From NCBI GenBank assembly GCA_013396655.1, contig WBMV01004760.1:949910-1013909 (forward strand): 64,000 nucleotides of DNA. Reading direction: 5' to 3'. Every line of letters begins with the position of its first letter. Positions within the stretch are counted from its first letter, which is position 1. The notes under the pieces are model-generated. The model did not search any database. It was given only the letters and a program-made list of their open reading frames with translations, and was not told the DNA's origin. The position numbers were made by a program, and so were the translations under genes. This DNA is from Campylorhamphus procurvoides. Lineage: Eukaryota; Chordata; Aves; Passeriformes; Dendrocolaptidae. Positions 52,571 through 64,000 of the stretch are shown piece by piece.

Positions 52571-55500
52571 TTATATGTCTCAGATTTATATCTGCTATGG
52601 TATATTTGGCACTCCTAGGGCCAGCCAAGCTGTGAAAAGCTATTGATGTTGGCTTCTTTGCTGGTCAGCCTGTTCAGAGTAAAGCTCAGTTTACTATGGA
52701 ATAAACTCTAAACATTTCAGAGTTCAGAAGAAGTGTAGGAGCTGCCTGAGATTGAGCAACATCACCAGTAGAGACCAGGAGAATTTGTAAGGTCAGCATC
52801 TGTAGAGACAATTTTTCTCCTGGACAGAGCCAAACTATATAATACCTCCAGCATTGCCAACTATGACGACTTCATCACATCTTGTGCAAGGCTTAGGGTT
52901 TTTCTTCACACTTCAGCCCTTGAAGCATGTACAAATCTCAGTTAAACAGTGGGTTTCTAGACTGTGTGATTGCAAACAGAAGCTTGGAAATGTTAACCCT
53001 AGAGGCTGAACACCCAGAAAGCAAGTAAAATAGTCATATTTTTCTTAAATCTCCCTTTAAAACCATTCTCCTGATTTCGGGGTCTCATTCATAACTTCTG
53101 GCTGTGTAGATCTGGTTATGCTGAGTACCAGGAATCTAATTCAGCTTTACAGAATTAAACCCTCTTGACAGAAGGTCTCTGTGATGTTCTGGTGTTCTGG
53201 TGGTCTGTGGTGAGCTGCTACTTTTCTCCTCTCCCTATTTCCACCTTCTATTTCTCATGAAAAGGCAGCTAAAAACACTGGATATGCTTTAGCTGTATTC
53301 CTGTTGCTTATAAGCAACTGCAGTGCCTTGAGCATTATGGAACAGCATTGTAAGAGGTGAATTCACATGCTCATCTTCTCCCTACCCATTCCATTGATTA
53401 TGGGATGTTCAGTCAACCTGAGTTTCATACAATGAAGTATTTTTAAGGTGGCCGTGTAAAGATCATTTCCAGCATCAGTATCCTGACATTAAAACTTTTC
53501 TTTAAAATGCAAAGAGAAGTGACTTTTGCTCAGTCTTTCAGACGTAGGCAGTGGCAGGGAGAGCTGCTGGGAGAGCTGGGAGAAGAGCTCGTGCTCAAAT
53601 TAGCTTTTTATGAAGGTTGCCTCCCTATCTAACTGGGCTCTCTTGGAGATTGGATCTGCACATTACAGCTCCTGTGTAGCTGAAAGCTCTGATAGCCACA
53701 GAAATGCCGGGGAGGACAAGGGAGGTTTGGAGTCTGCGGGGGGGAGGAACCTGCGAGTCCTGATATCTGTGTAAAACAAAAGCAGCATTAGAGAGTCTAC
53801 AATTGAACCCCCAATAAACCAATTTTGAAAGCCTCAGCTTCCCCTGTGCCCCTCCTCACTGTCTTCCTTTGATAGGAACAGGAGGTAGGAGCTTCCCAGG
53901 ACTGTGTAAAGATGTCTGGTCTGGAAAACATGAAAGAAGAATGTTTATTTTGCACGCCATAGATTTTAGGGCCAGAAAGCCTTTCCTTTTTTTCTAATTA
54001 GAGGATAATATCTTGTTAAAAAGTATATGTTCTGAGGCTTCAAAGAGGGAAAAACAAAACAAATCCTCCTCTCCACCTATAAATACAGTTTGAAAAGCTA
54101 CAAAAATTCATTGAAGTTTACTGTGATAACTTGATTTTGGCCTCAGTCTAGAAAATTTGGTCACTTTGGGAATTGTAGGAATCTTGAGTCTCGCTGGTAA
54201 ACCATGAGGGGAGAAATATGAAAGCATGGTGCAATGCTGACAGGGCGGTATGCAGCATTCCTCTGCATCGACACTGGCAAACACTCGAGTTTATCGCTGC
54301 TGTTTCGTTCTCCTCCATCAGTAAACACAATCTCTCCACTCCCTGAAGTGAAATCAAACCACTGCAAAACAACTCGTGAGTAACCAGGGTAAAATTTCCA
54401 CTGAATTAATCATATATTTGGCCCAAAATATGTAAGATATAAACAAAACAGGATAGAATAAGACCAGCCAGGCATGTAAACATTTCCAAAGTGGTTGTTT
54501 TCCAGATAGTTTTTGAGCCACAACTGGCAAAAAACAGGGTGGTTGCACAAAGCTAGCTTTGAAAGAAATGGATTGTCATCAGTTTACACCAGCTGAGGAT
54601 ATGATCCCACGTATTTTGTGACTGTCTGTTTAAAACATATCCAAATGTCCTTGGAAAATATTTTTCCATCAGAAAAAAAAAAAGCCCAAAAACATATCTA
54701 TGAAAAAGTTGAGCAAAGTTTAATAGGTGCTCTAATGCAATAGTCTTACTTTATTAAATAAAAAGAAGAAGCTTTAAATCTGCATCCAGTGTCTTTATCT
54801 GAATTTCCAGTATATGTATGAGAACAATAATTCATATGACAGTTTTAATTTTCTTCCTTGAAAGAGTAGTAAAAATAAGAAGGACAAGTACTAATAAATC
54901 AGATCAAAACCAGAGCTGTTGAAGAAGCTAAAGTCACAGTGATTTGGGAGAGATTCAAACTCCAGACATTTCAGATGTGGTTCAAAATCTTTATGACACA
55001 GAGTGCAAAATGTGGGGAGGCAGCAGTTCACACAGCAAGAGGTGAAGTGGATGACAAGACGCAGTAGAGTAGGTCAACAATGAAATATGCTAATTCCAAA
55101 CTTGGGGTGCACCAAGTTATAAAATGGTGAAAATTATCTCTTTGCACCTAAAATCTAATATGCAGAGTCTCTTTGGGAAGTCTGAACTGTATTGTTGCAC
55201 AGTACCATTTTCTAGTGTTGTGTGAAATGAACCCAGGCTGAAGTCCCAGGCGTTTATGCCTCACACACAGTCGCCTGAGATCTATTAAAATAATAAGCTT
55301 CAGATCAGAGGCTAGGAATGTCATTTATTGCTCTCCTACAGTACCTGGAGGAAGAAAGTACATTTAATATGTTCGACTTATAGGTTCTTCCTCAAGGCAC
55401 ATACTAAGTACTGGTAGAATGCACACTGTATTCATATTTATAGAGATATTTCGAAGGGTGGCTAGAATCCATAGTTCCTACAAAATCCTTGCCTGACACA

Positions 55501-56735
55501 GTTCCTACAAAGGCTTTGCCTGACATGAGCTTATGAAAGTCAGTAATGATCTGAACTCTGGGTGAAAGGAACATATTGAATGTTACAGAGTTCTATTTCG
55601 TGTGAGTGACTCTGGAGTATTTGGAAGTTGGAAGGTTAGAATGCATCTTTTTCTGGCTGTATTTTTCCTACTAGGGCATAAGCCTTTTTTGTTTAATTAC
55701 ATGCATTCTGCCCATGGTCCTGCAGGCCAGATAGGGACTGATTGTTGTGAAGCACGATTTGTGGTCTAAGCAAAGAATCAGCAACAGCATCTTTTGGATT
55801 AAGCACGTTTTGAAAGAGTCTAAACAGTATCAAATGACAGTTTCTCATTTGTTGCTGAAGCCTTGCAAGTTCAGATGAGATGATAAGGTTGAACTGAAAA
55901 TATATCTCAAAATTCATTCTCTACCCCAGGTAGCCTCATCCCTGGATTTTTCAAAGTGGTGCATCTTACAAGCCGTAAAAATTTCCAAACCAAGTAATTT
56001 TTCGCAGTGTAAAATATTTTTGCTGATGGAGGATGCAAGTGCTCGTTCTGTGACCTCTGAAACCTGCTGGTATGGGTGCTGAATACCAAAACTGAATCCT
56101 TGCTTGGCCTTGGTTCAGAGCCAGGACCTACAAGGCAGTCTTCTGCATGTCTGGTAGTCCTTAGCTACCAGACTATTTGTTATTTCTGGATGTGTCCCTG
56201 ATTTTCATTTTGTAACTGTCCTGCTTTGTATTAACTAACTCATTACTAGGCAGGAAGGGAAGCAACAAGAGTTGGATATTTCAACTCTTGGTTTTGTCAC
56301 TCCCTTGTTACATTAGTTACAGAAACTCCTCAACACTGGCTTATGAAGTTCCAGATAGCAAAGCTGTAAAAGCTTCATCTGCCAAGATCAGGAATTTGTC
56401 TTCCCTCTGTTAACTTCAAAACACCCTCTTGCAGACACAGGACTGAACAGCTTTGTGTAGTTTAGCCCCCAGCTGTATCCTCTTGGCGAGGTGATGGTAT
56501 TGCTTGCTTCCTGCTGGAAGTTGTCCATATGATATAAATATATATGTTGAGGAGCAAGTCCTTAAATGCCACTAGCAGAAGTTAGCCCAGATTGATTGTC
56601 CACTTCCTTGTGGCAGCAGGAGGGGGTGGTGACTGCTTTTTAGGCCACTCGTGGAGCCTGGACTGGGTCCTGTCTTTGAGCAGTTAGGCAATTATCTGGA
56701 GCTGTTTTTGCCAGCTTTGTACTTCAAAAGGTAAC
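52571..56735. other. Intergenic, no gene seen
   Basis: Unique sequence with a small tandem duplication of 27 bases (55473-55526, AGTTCCTACAAA start) and a GGGAGAGCTG duplication near 53560. Frames are short and unremarkable. Confidence 0.6.
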
Positions 56736-56835
56736 ACTTTGAAGTCTCATTAATTCTTGTTTCATAAGATCATACCTCATTAGTGCATGCTTAATTAGTT
56801 CCTGCTCTGTAAGCTGATGCTTTGAACACTTAAAA
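56736..56835. promoter_or_regulatory. Possible small conserved noncoding element
   Basis: TCATTAATTC, TCATTAGTGC and CTTAATTAG occur within 60 bases of repeat-free sequence. This is a weak compositional call. Confidence 0.2.
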
Positions 56836-57589
56836 ATGCATGCCTTTTTTTTTTTTGTATGACAACTAGCAAGTCAGTTCAACTTGATATTATGTGTTTT
56901 ATCGGTTCCTTTTGTGCAACCTGCAATTTTATTACAAATCCATGAACTTTTAAAATGTTCCTTTTACTTAGTTCAGGGTTCATGTCCTTTGGGCAAAACA
57001 AAACCCTTTAGTGTGGTGAGTAACAGGCATCTGAGTGAACGTAATGTGCATGAGGGAGCTGATGCAGTGTTCTGTGATGGTATTGAAGATGTGTCTGCCA
57101 AGTCATAGTCAGTTCCATAGGACCAGTCAGCTGTCTCTGGAGGTAAGGACCGGAGCACGGGACTGGCTGTCTCTTGGGTGGGACGCCCTTTCACCACGAA
57201 GCACAGACCATGCCAGCTGGAGTCCTTTAATAGGTCTACTTGGCCAGGAGGACTGCCTGGGAATAGGATGTTGTATGCAACTCTTGCCTCAGCTGGAGCA
57301 GAGCAGAAGGTACCAATCACAAATCACTCCCCTTGTATTTATTTTTAAAAAGGACACAGTCTAGCTTGCTCATATAAGTACTGATAAAAAGGTTGAGGCT
57401 AGCAAGTCTTTAAATGGCTACTGCAGAGTACTTATATAGAGAATTATTCTTTTTTTTTTTTTCCTAGGGGAGCCAAAGGCTGTCCTTAAGTTTACAAGAG
57501 ACCTCAACAGCAGGTGGGAGTAAAAAGCAGGTGAAGATTCGTATCTCCCTGCAGAGGCCAAGAGCTGTCAGCAGAGCTCTCCCAACATT

Positions 57590-57790
57590 AGCCCTAAATG
57601 AGTATTCTATTCAAATTGTACTATTGCTTCCATCAAGGCTTAAGTCATGTATCTGGCACACTACCTGCAGATGACAATGACTTGTTTATTTTATTAGATC
57701 ATGTGCTACTCTTCCAAACTCAAATAAATTATTCATTTCTAAAGAATGTCAACAGCTAATGAGTGCTTGAACAGTTCACAAATGCTCGAT
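57590..57790. promoter_or_regulatory. Possible conserved noncoding element
   Basis: An AT-rich repeat-free block with ATTAGATCATGTG, CAAATAAATTATTC and GCTAATGAG words beside a GC-richer stretch. It has the texture of a vertebrate conserved element. No specific factor site is convincing. Confidence 0.2.
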
Positions 57791-60700
57791 ACTCTCTGGA
57801 GGGTTGGATCTGTTAGTACTACAAACTAGTACATTTATTCATGTATATAACATATACAAATGGGGACTATTTCTATATCTTTCACTTTTCTAATGCTTTT
57901 CTTTTGAGCTGGCAAGGGTAAAGTATATACCAATTAGCATGGCCAGTGATAAACTTAGTCATATACACTGCGAAATTGTTTACTGTATTTTTCAAGGAAG
58001 AGAAGTAATTACAGTCCAGACTTTGTCTGGATGGTAAGATTCCTTCAAGATTGCTTTGTTCACTTCTAAAATTTGGATAATGGATGAATTAGGATAAACC
58101 AGACAAGAACACTCAAGAAAGATTTTAGGTACTGTTTAGTTTTGTATTTTCTCTTAGTTTATTATAGACTAATTGGACTGTGAGTGTTATTTCACCAGAT
58201 TGCTTCTAATTATGTTTGTTTGGATAGCAAATTATCTTACTGAAGAAAATATTTGCTTTTATGTTCTGAAACATGGCTCATTTGAACTGTGAAAACTATG
58301 CAGGGTTTTTTTTTCTCTCAGTAATAAGGTGAATTTGCCATGTCTTCAAAGTGGTTAAAATTACCTAATAAGGAGATGAGAACAAAGTCAACATTTTTGA
58401 AGTTATGAAGCTGTTGTCAGAACAGAGAAACCATCACAAGTTTTTCAGCAGCTCTTCTAGAAAAGCTACATGCAAGATGAGGCTCTCCTCTCTTAAAGGC
58501 AAAGTAGTTACACATTTCTGCACTTCTGTGTTTCAAGCCAATTTCTCAACATCCAAAGACAACTATCTCTGCATCATTGTTCTTACTTGGGAAGGGAGAA
58601 AGCCTAAGTTAAAGTAGAAGACTTGAAATTTGCCAGCAGCTCTCTGTGAATCTAGCAGAGCTAGAAAAGACCAGCAAGGTTCATATTTATCATCTATATT
58701 TGATGTTATATGACAGAGACAAGCAGTATCAAACTGGACACACCTATCTGAGTCATGTTCTTTCAAAGAACTCAAGTGACAAATATTTGAGTGTGAAATA
58801 GGAACTTTTAGGACAAATTTTGTCCTTTTTTTTCCTAAAGACTTTAGGTCTGTGCAGAAGCAATGGATTTATGTTGCCTGGCTCTGGAACCACAACAACC
58901 AGGAGACAGCACAGTGACAATTTCACACAGAGATGTGATTTATCATTGATTTTACATCACCATTACCAAGGCCACAGATGATGGAATAATAAAGTTATCC
59001 ACACATTTCTGTATATTGCCCCTCTCCCAAGTTGTAGGCAAGGTCTGAGTCTGTGCAGTTCAACTTGACTGCACATACAGTCCTCTCAGTGGCCAGGCAT
59101 GGCAAGATATGTTTGCTTACATTCACTCGTCTGTGCATCAGCTTGTTTTTTTACCACCACACCAGAAAATGTGAATTAGTCACCTTCCAGAAGGTAGCTT
59201 TAATTCAAGGCAAAAAAGGAGTTCTCTGTCTGCTTGAAACACACCCTTATTAAGCACTAATAACATGTATCTAAGGATGGAAAGTGTTTGTAAACTAAGT
59301 AAAATTCTTTAATGTCTATCATGAAGATAGAAATTATAAAAAGACAGTTTTTGTTACTTTATATGTGCCTTTAACAGCCTTGTAGAACTTTTGATCAAGT
59401 ACTTTGATTAACATTTCCAGAACATCCAAAGAACTTTCCTGCATTAAACAGAATTTCTATTTTTGAACTCAGTTGCTGTTCTTTACATGTCCTATTATGT
59501 ACCAAATGCTTGTAGGAAGCCCTTGGAAAACAGGAACAAGAAAAAAAAAGCCCAAAAATGGAAGGCTAAAAAATATGTTTAACTAACAAAGGAATTTACT
59601 GTCAATTTATGTTCTTGCATATCCAGGAACTGTCTGCATTAAATACCATTTCAGTTGTATCTCTTATTTTGAATAATTTGTCTGTTTTGCATATATATAA
59701 AACAAAGCAAACTTGTAAAGTCTGCCTTTTCTCCTTAACTAAGATCTCTCATACATGAGACACTGTTATCACCAAAGGGGGTTTTGGTAGGAAAACAGAA
59801 AGGCTACAAAGCTGAGAAAAGTCACTAATGTCAGTGTAGTCAGAGACTGAAGTTTTAATGACTCTCTCTTCAAGGCTGGATTGTTTAAGTTTTCCCTTAA
59901 GCATCTTTTTCTGAAAGCGACTCTAAGACAATACAAGTAAATTGGATAGCCACATGGTTTTGTCAAGGCTGTATTCAGTAGTAGTTTCAGCAAGGGTTTT
60001 GTACATTGTACATAATACTGAACAAGAAATATTCTGACTGGTATTTTCTCTAACATTACTAGAAGAGTTGTGTGGCAATGAAGAACATCCAAACTAGTAC
60101 ACTTGGAAGACTCTGGTCTTACTCCTGTCTCCTATTCAAGACATGTTTTTACGGAAATGGGTTCATCATAGATTAAAGCAGATGTGCAGCTGAAACACAA
60201 ATCCAGTTCTGCCCTGTGCCCAAGACAGAGCCATGTGTCAGCCACCACGGCCCAGGCATTAAGAAGAAAGGTTTTCCAATAGCAGGAGCAGATGGTGTGG
60301 GAGCTACTCAGTGCCACTTTGGGGGTGTTTCACTGACTAATGCAAAAGGTGCTAAGAGCAGCTCTCTATAGAAGACACCAGAGAGCCAAAGTCTGACTGA
60401 GGACTTGCTTAGCCAGCCAGGTCAGCAGTGTGGGGAGATCTCCAGGCAACAGCACAGCGCAGCAGCAGCCAACGTGCCCAACATCTGCTGTGTTTCTGTG
60501 AATCCATGACAAACCAAAGTACTGCAAAACTGACAAACAAAAAGATGACACAGATGTCTGATGTGCTGGGTGATGCTCCCACCACACAGGCTGACAGCTA
60601 CCTCAGACAAAGTAGGACAAGTAGGCAAACAGGGAAAGTCATCTTTCCAGAGAAGCTATATTTAATAAAAAAGAAAAACAAAACAATACCAAAACCAAAC

Positions 60701-63700
60701 CCAAAGAAACATGTTAAATTATTGACTGCAGTCCACTGCAGGGTGTTTTCTGAGGCTCCAGGAACTATATTGGTAATCCAAATTTTGTCCTGATAACTAG
60801 CCTTGTGGAAGAAGTATTATAAATCAGTGAATTGATGCATAAGTTACTTCAGTGAAGTTGCACTTCAGCAGGTGTACATACAATTTTCATGGCTTTAATT
60901 CTGCATACAAGGGTAATGAAGAAATATGAGGGATGATTCATCCCTATTGTACCACAAAGTCTATCCAAGGTGGCCTGTGGTCTTCTGAGTTCTGTACTGA
61001 AAAGATTTAGTGACGTCTACTTCACTGCCTCTTTAAAAACAATAGAGGGAAACCTGGACTTCAGTTTACTGATGGACAAAAGATCAAACCAAAGATAGCC
61101 TTGTATGGCCTTTTATCAGCTGCAAAATGTATGTTGGTGAAAATACTGTCTCAGAGCCCAAGCTCTTCTGTGCAGCTGCATTTATGTGAGCAATGAAAAT
61201 GTTACAGGAGCCCAGGTTTGACTGAGCTCTGTCTTCCACCTACCGCTCGAGCACTGCATTACTGACAGCAATAACAAATTTTGAATGCTATTAGTGTTGA
61301 AGAGGGAGGAGGAACTAAATATTAAGTGGCTGCTTGAGACACTGCTGTAGTTAAGAATTAATTTAGAAAAAACAGATGCCCTGAAAAGAAAAATGTATCT
61401 CTCTCAACTGAGGTGTTAAGAGGATTAAGGATTAAATAAGCACAAGATCAGAGGCTAGTCTAAGGCCAAAATAAACAAATCTATTTAGCCATGTATAATA
61501 AGAGGAGATCAGAAGAAATGAGAGGAATTAGAAGACAGTAATGATGAAGGTGACTCACAGAGAATATTCAAGATACAGAGGTCACAGACAAGAGTTTCTA
61601 AACCACAAACCAGAATAGTTAAATCAAAAACAGATGACATGTGAAAAACCAGACCATGATGGCCAGATGGTAAAATTCTGCGAAGAACTGTCTGAGGATA
61701 AAAAAGCCCTGTTAAATAATATTGTTTCGACAGGTGACAGAGAACCATGGCAAGAAGAGCTGAAACAAAGTTTGCAGTCAAAAAGTCAAGAATAAAAAGG
61801 CTCTAGTACTAGTCAAGATGCTAATCTTTTTTTCCCATGTTTAGTGTCAGTACTGGGGGTGACTTGTTCCAAAGTGAAGTCTTCCATGGAAGACTTTATA
61901 TTAATACTGTTTCCATTACCAAGGAAAACTAATGGGAAGACTTGTATAAAAGCATACAACTATTTTATTCTCTGGAATCAAAATCAACATTGACAGCTTT
62001 TAGGGAAGGCTCTCAGAGAGGTCAGTGCTCCTCAGAATGTGGGGGTTTCCCCCACTCAGAATAATGAGTAGCTTAGTACAGTCTGTGTGAACTGGCCTCA
62101 GAGACAGTTTCTGGCATTTCACACAAATTTATGAAATTTGCCGATCTCTTCACAACCAATGGGTTGTCCACTTTCAAGAAACTGGACTAGAAGATAAAAA
62201 ATTATCTTTGCTAACTTCCATCATCATAGAAAGAGAATTCCACATCATATGCAATCCAAAGCAGTATGTGTCAAAAAGGAAGTTCTGCTCCTGTCACTCA
62301 TGTTTTTTACCACAGTCATTCAAACTCTGTGCCAGACCTCCATGTTTCAACAACCTTTGTTTTCCCATACTTGTTGTTTACTTCCTCATCAGCACTGAAA
62401 CAGCCACTAACCAGCATGTCAGGCTCCCTTTAGGCACTTGGGCCCTTTAAATTGTAGGTCCTGAAAAATCCCCCTGCAGCTAGTACCTCGATTTGATTGA
62501 GTTCCTGCATGACTATATTTCTAACTGTAAATATCCCCAAACACCTAAATATCTGCTTCTGAATAAGGCAAGACCCGATCTAATAGAAAAGCAATTTACA
62601 CAGAAAGGGGAAAAAGCAGTGCTGAGGAAAACTCTGGGAGAGGAGGTAAGGAGAAGTCCTTCTACTATTTGTCCAGAATTCAGATTAATTCAGCTATACT
62701 GAGTTTAAGTTCCTTTGAAGTGTAGAGAATGCAGTCAGCATCGCCCATGTTGCAGATGAGCACTGTGATGGGGACAGGACAGGTTTTTGCCATTCCCTCC
62801 TTGCTTAGGGATGTGAGACAGTGACAGCTGGTCCAGGATGACGTCCACCAGTCACAGCCCATGAGTCCCACTGCACAATGGGAGGGACGTGGGGCTGGGG
62901 GAGATCTCCAAGAGGCGGGTGGTCCAGGCACCACAGAGCAGGAATCACTGCAGACATCCTAAGATAACTATCTGACTTGTGAGTCAGAACCCAAAGATAC
63001 CAGGATTAACAAACTTAAAAGCAAAAGACTTAGCCAGACAAAGATTGTATATAATCCAATGTATATATAAACGCCTCTTACACTGCCCAGCCAGGGAGCC
63101 AAAGTGCTTGGAAGGGGCTTCTTAGTGGGAAGCCACTATTTCTGATGGTTCTGAGAGGTGAGTTAGAAGGCATGGTGTCTAGTTTCTTGCTTGTGAAGCT
63201 TCGCTAACTATTTTGAACATGTATTTTTGTCTCCAGTAATCCAAATTTCAGTGAAACATGGAGTAAAAGCCTTGTTCCCCTCCACTGTACAGTTATACAG
63301 CAGCATGGCACAGATGAGGGAAGCATTGATGTTTCATTTCTCACTTTGATAAGGGGATGGGCACATCTCACAAAGCAGATCTGGGTGGGCTTTTTTGTTT
63401 TGTTTTGGGTTTTTTTAACTGTTTATTAGCATTACCCTAATCGTCTAACATGCTGCATTGTTAATGAGAAATTGAACTCATGGGTACATCTCCAGATAGG
63501 GAAAGAGAAGCCCATCTCCTTATCAAAGTGAGAAATGAAACATCAGTGAAGGATGTCCTGGATGACAGGCTTTTTGTCCTTAGACAATTATTATTTGGAT
63601 TCAACTTCTTCCCTGAGTTGAATTTTTTTTTTTTCAACTGCCAACAAGCAGTACTTTGTTAATTAGAGCCCTTCTGTGGGTACTTGCACCACTTCATCTG

Positions 63701-64000
63701 CCAAGGGAACATGTCTGCTGGATCATGAGAATTTGCTAATAACTGAGAATTTGCTGTTCTATCCAAATCTGCACTGCTGCCCTTTGCTAAGGAATACTGC
63801 CACAAGTACTGAAAATATACTGTTTTATTATCTACAGCAAGAATAAGTCTATTAAGAGACATTGCATGCAATGATGATCCTGGGAATCAGGATTTTCTAC
63901 TGCTACATTATATGCTAATTAATTATTTCTAAAACTTGGCACGAAACAACAAAAAAATCTTAAAATCAGCATATCTGATTTGTAGCAACCCCAAAGGTGT
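57791..64000. other. Intergenic to the window end, no gene seen
   Basis: AT-rich unique sequence containing an A/C-rich tract (60666-60710) and a T/G-rich tract (63391-63417). Frames up to 121 residues (60428-60793, + strand) lack any recognisable domain. No exon of the expected neighbouring genes is visible, so the gene-poor interval continues beyond the window. Confidence 0.6.
60666..60710 (+). repeat. A/C-rich low-complexity tract
   Basis: AAAAAGAAAAAC followed by AAAACC and CCAAA units over about 45 bases. No recognisable element body is attached. Confidence 0.8.

Noticed and set aside
59769..60092. 107-residue hydrophobic frame, - strand
   Set aside because: No family resemblance or gene structure. 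Hydrophobicity follows from T-rich codons.
60428..60793. 121-residue frame, + strand
   Set aside because: Ends in the A/C-rich tract and lacks any domain or splice context.

Overview
This is vertebrate nuclear DNA, almost certainly from a bird. The one protein-coding gene is spread over short exons with GT-AG introns. A partial long terminal repeat of a type I know from neoavian genomes lies at about 29.4 kb, directly followed by a CR1 LINE 3' end. Interspersed repeats are otherwise sparse. The species cannot be named from the sequence.

Layout. Positions 1 to about 11.2 kb hold the 3' part of WNT5A on the + strand: a piece of intron 1, four coding exons (242-375, 1474-1739, 6419-6711, 8275-8733), three complete introns, and a long AT-rich 3' UTR that probably ends just after the AATAAA at 11182. 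Exon 1, with the first start codon, lies left of the window. The exons join in frame to 383 residues plus a stop, with all WNT landmarks: signal peptide, cysteine-rich core, lipidated-serine loop and C-terminal finger. The UTR contains a 12-N assembly gap at 10275-10286.

From about 11.2 kb to 64 kb I find no further gene. This fits the large gene-poor interval known beyond the WNT5A 3' end in mammals, which leads towards CACNA2D3/LRTM1 there. It holds: (1) AT-rich stretches dense in homeodomain, POU, forkhead and TCF-like sites that look like candidate WNT5A enhancers, judged on composition only; (2) an ERV LTR fragment abutting a CR1 3' end; (3) relics of old LINEs, namely an L1/Tx1-like ORF1 coiled-coil region on the - strand (36.6-37.2 kb), a CR1/L3-like 3' end (37.36-37.56 kb), and an L2/CR1-clade reverse-transcriptase C-terminal region on the + strand (40.84-41.29 kb); (4) two local tandem duplications (124-bp unit at 41.5 kb, 52-bp unit at 45.4 kb); (5) a GC-rich patch at 50.0-51.0 kb; and (6) many oligo-A/CA or T/GT tracts.

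I see no convincing previously undescribed system. The best leads are the LINE relics that are still readable next to enhancer-like sequence, a dense POU-type motif cluster at 15.4-15.7 kb, and two unusual residues in the otherwise conserved WNT5A C-terminus. Most open reading frames outside WNT5A are chance frames.
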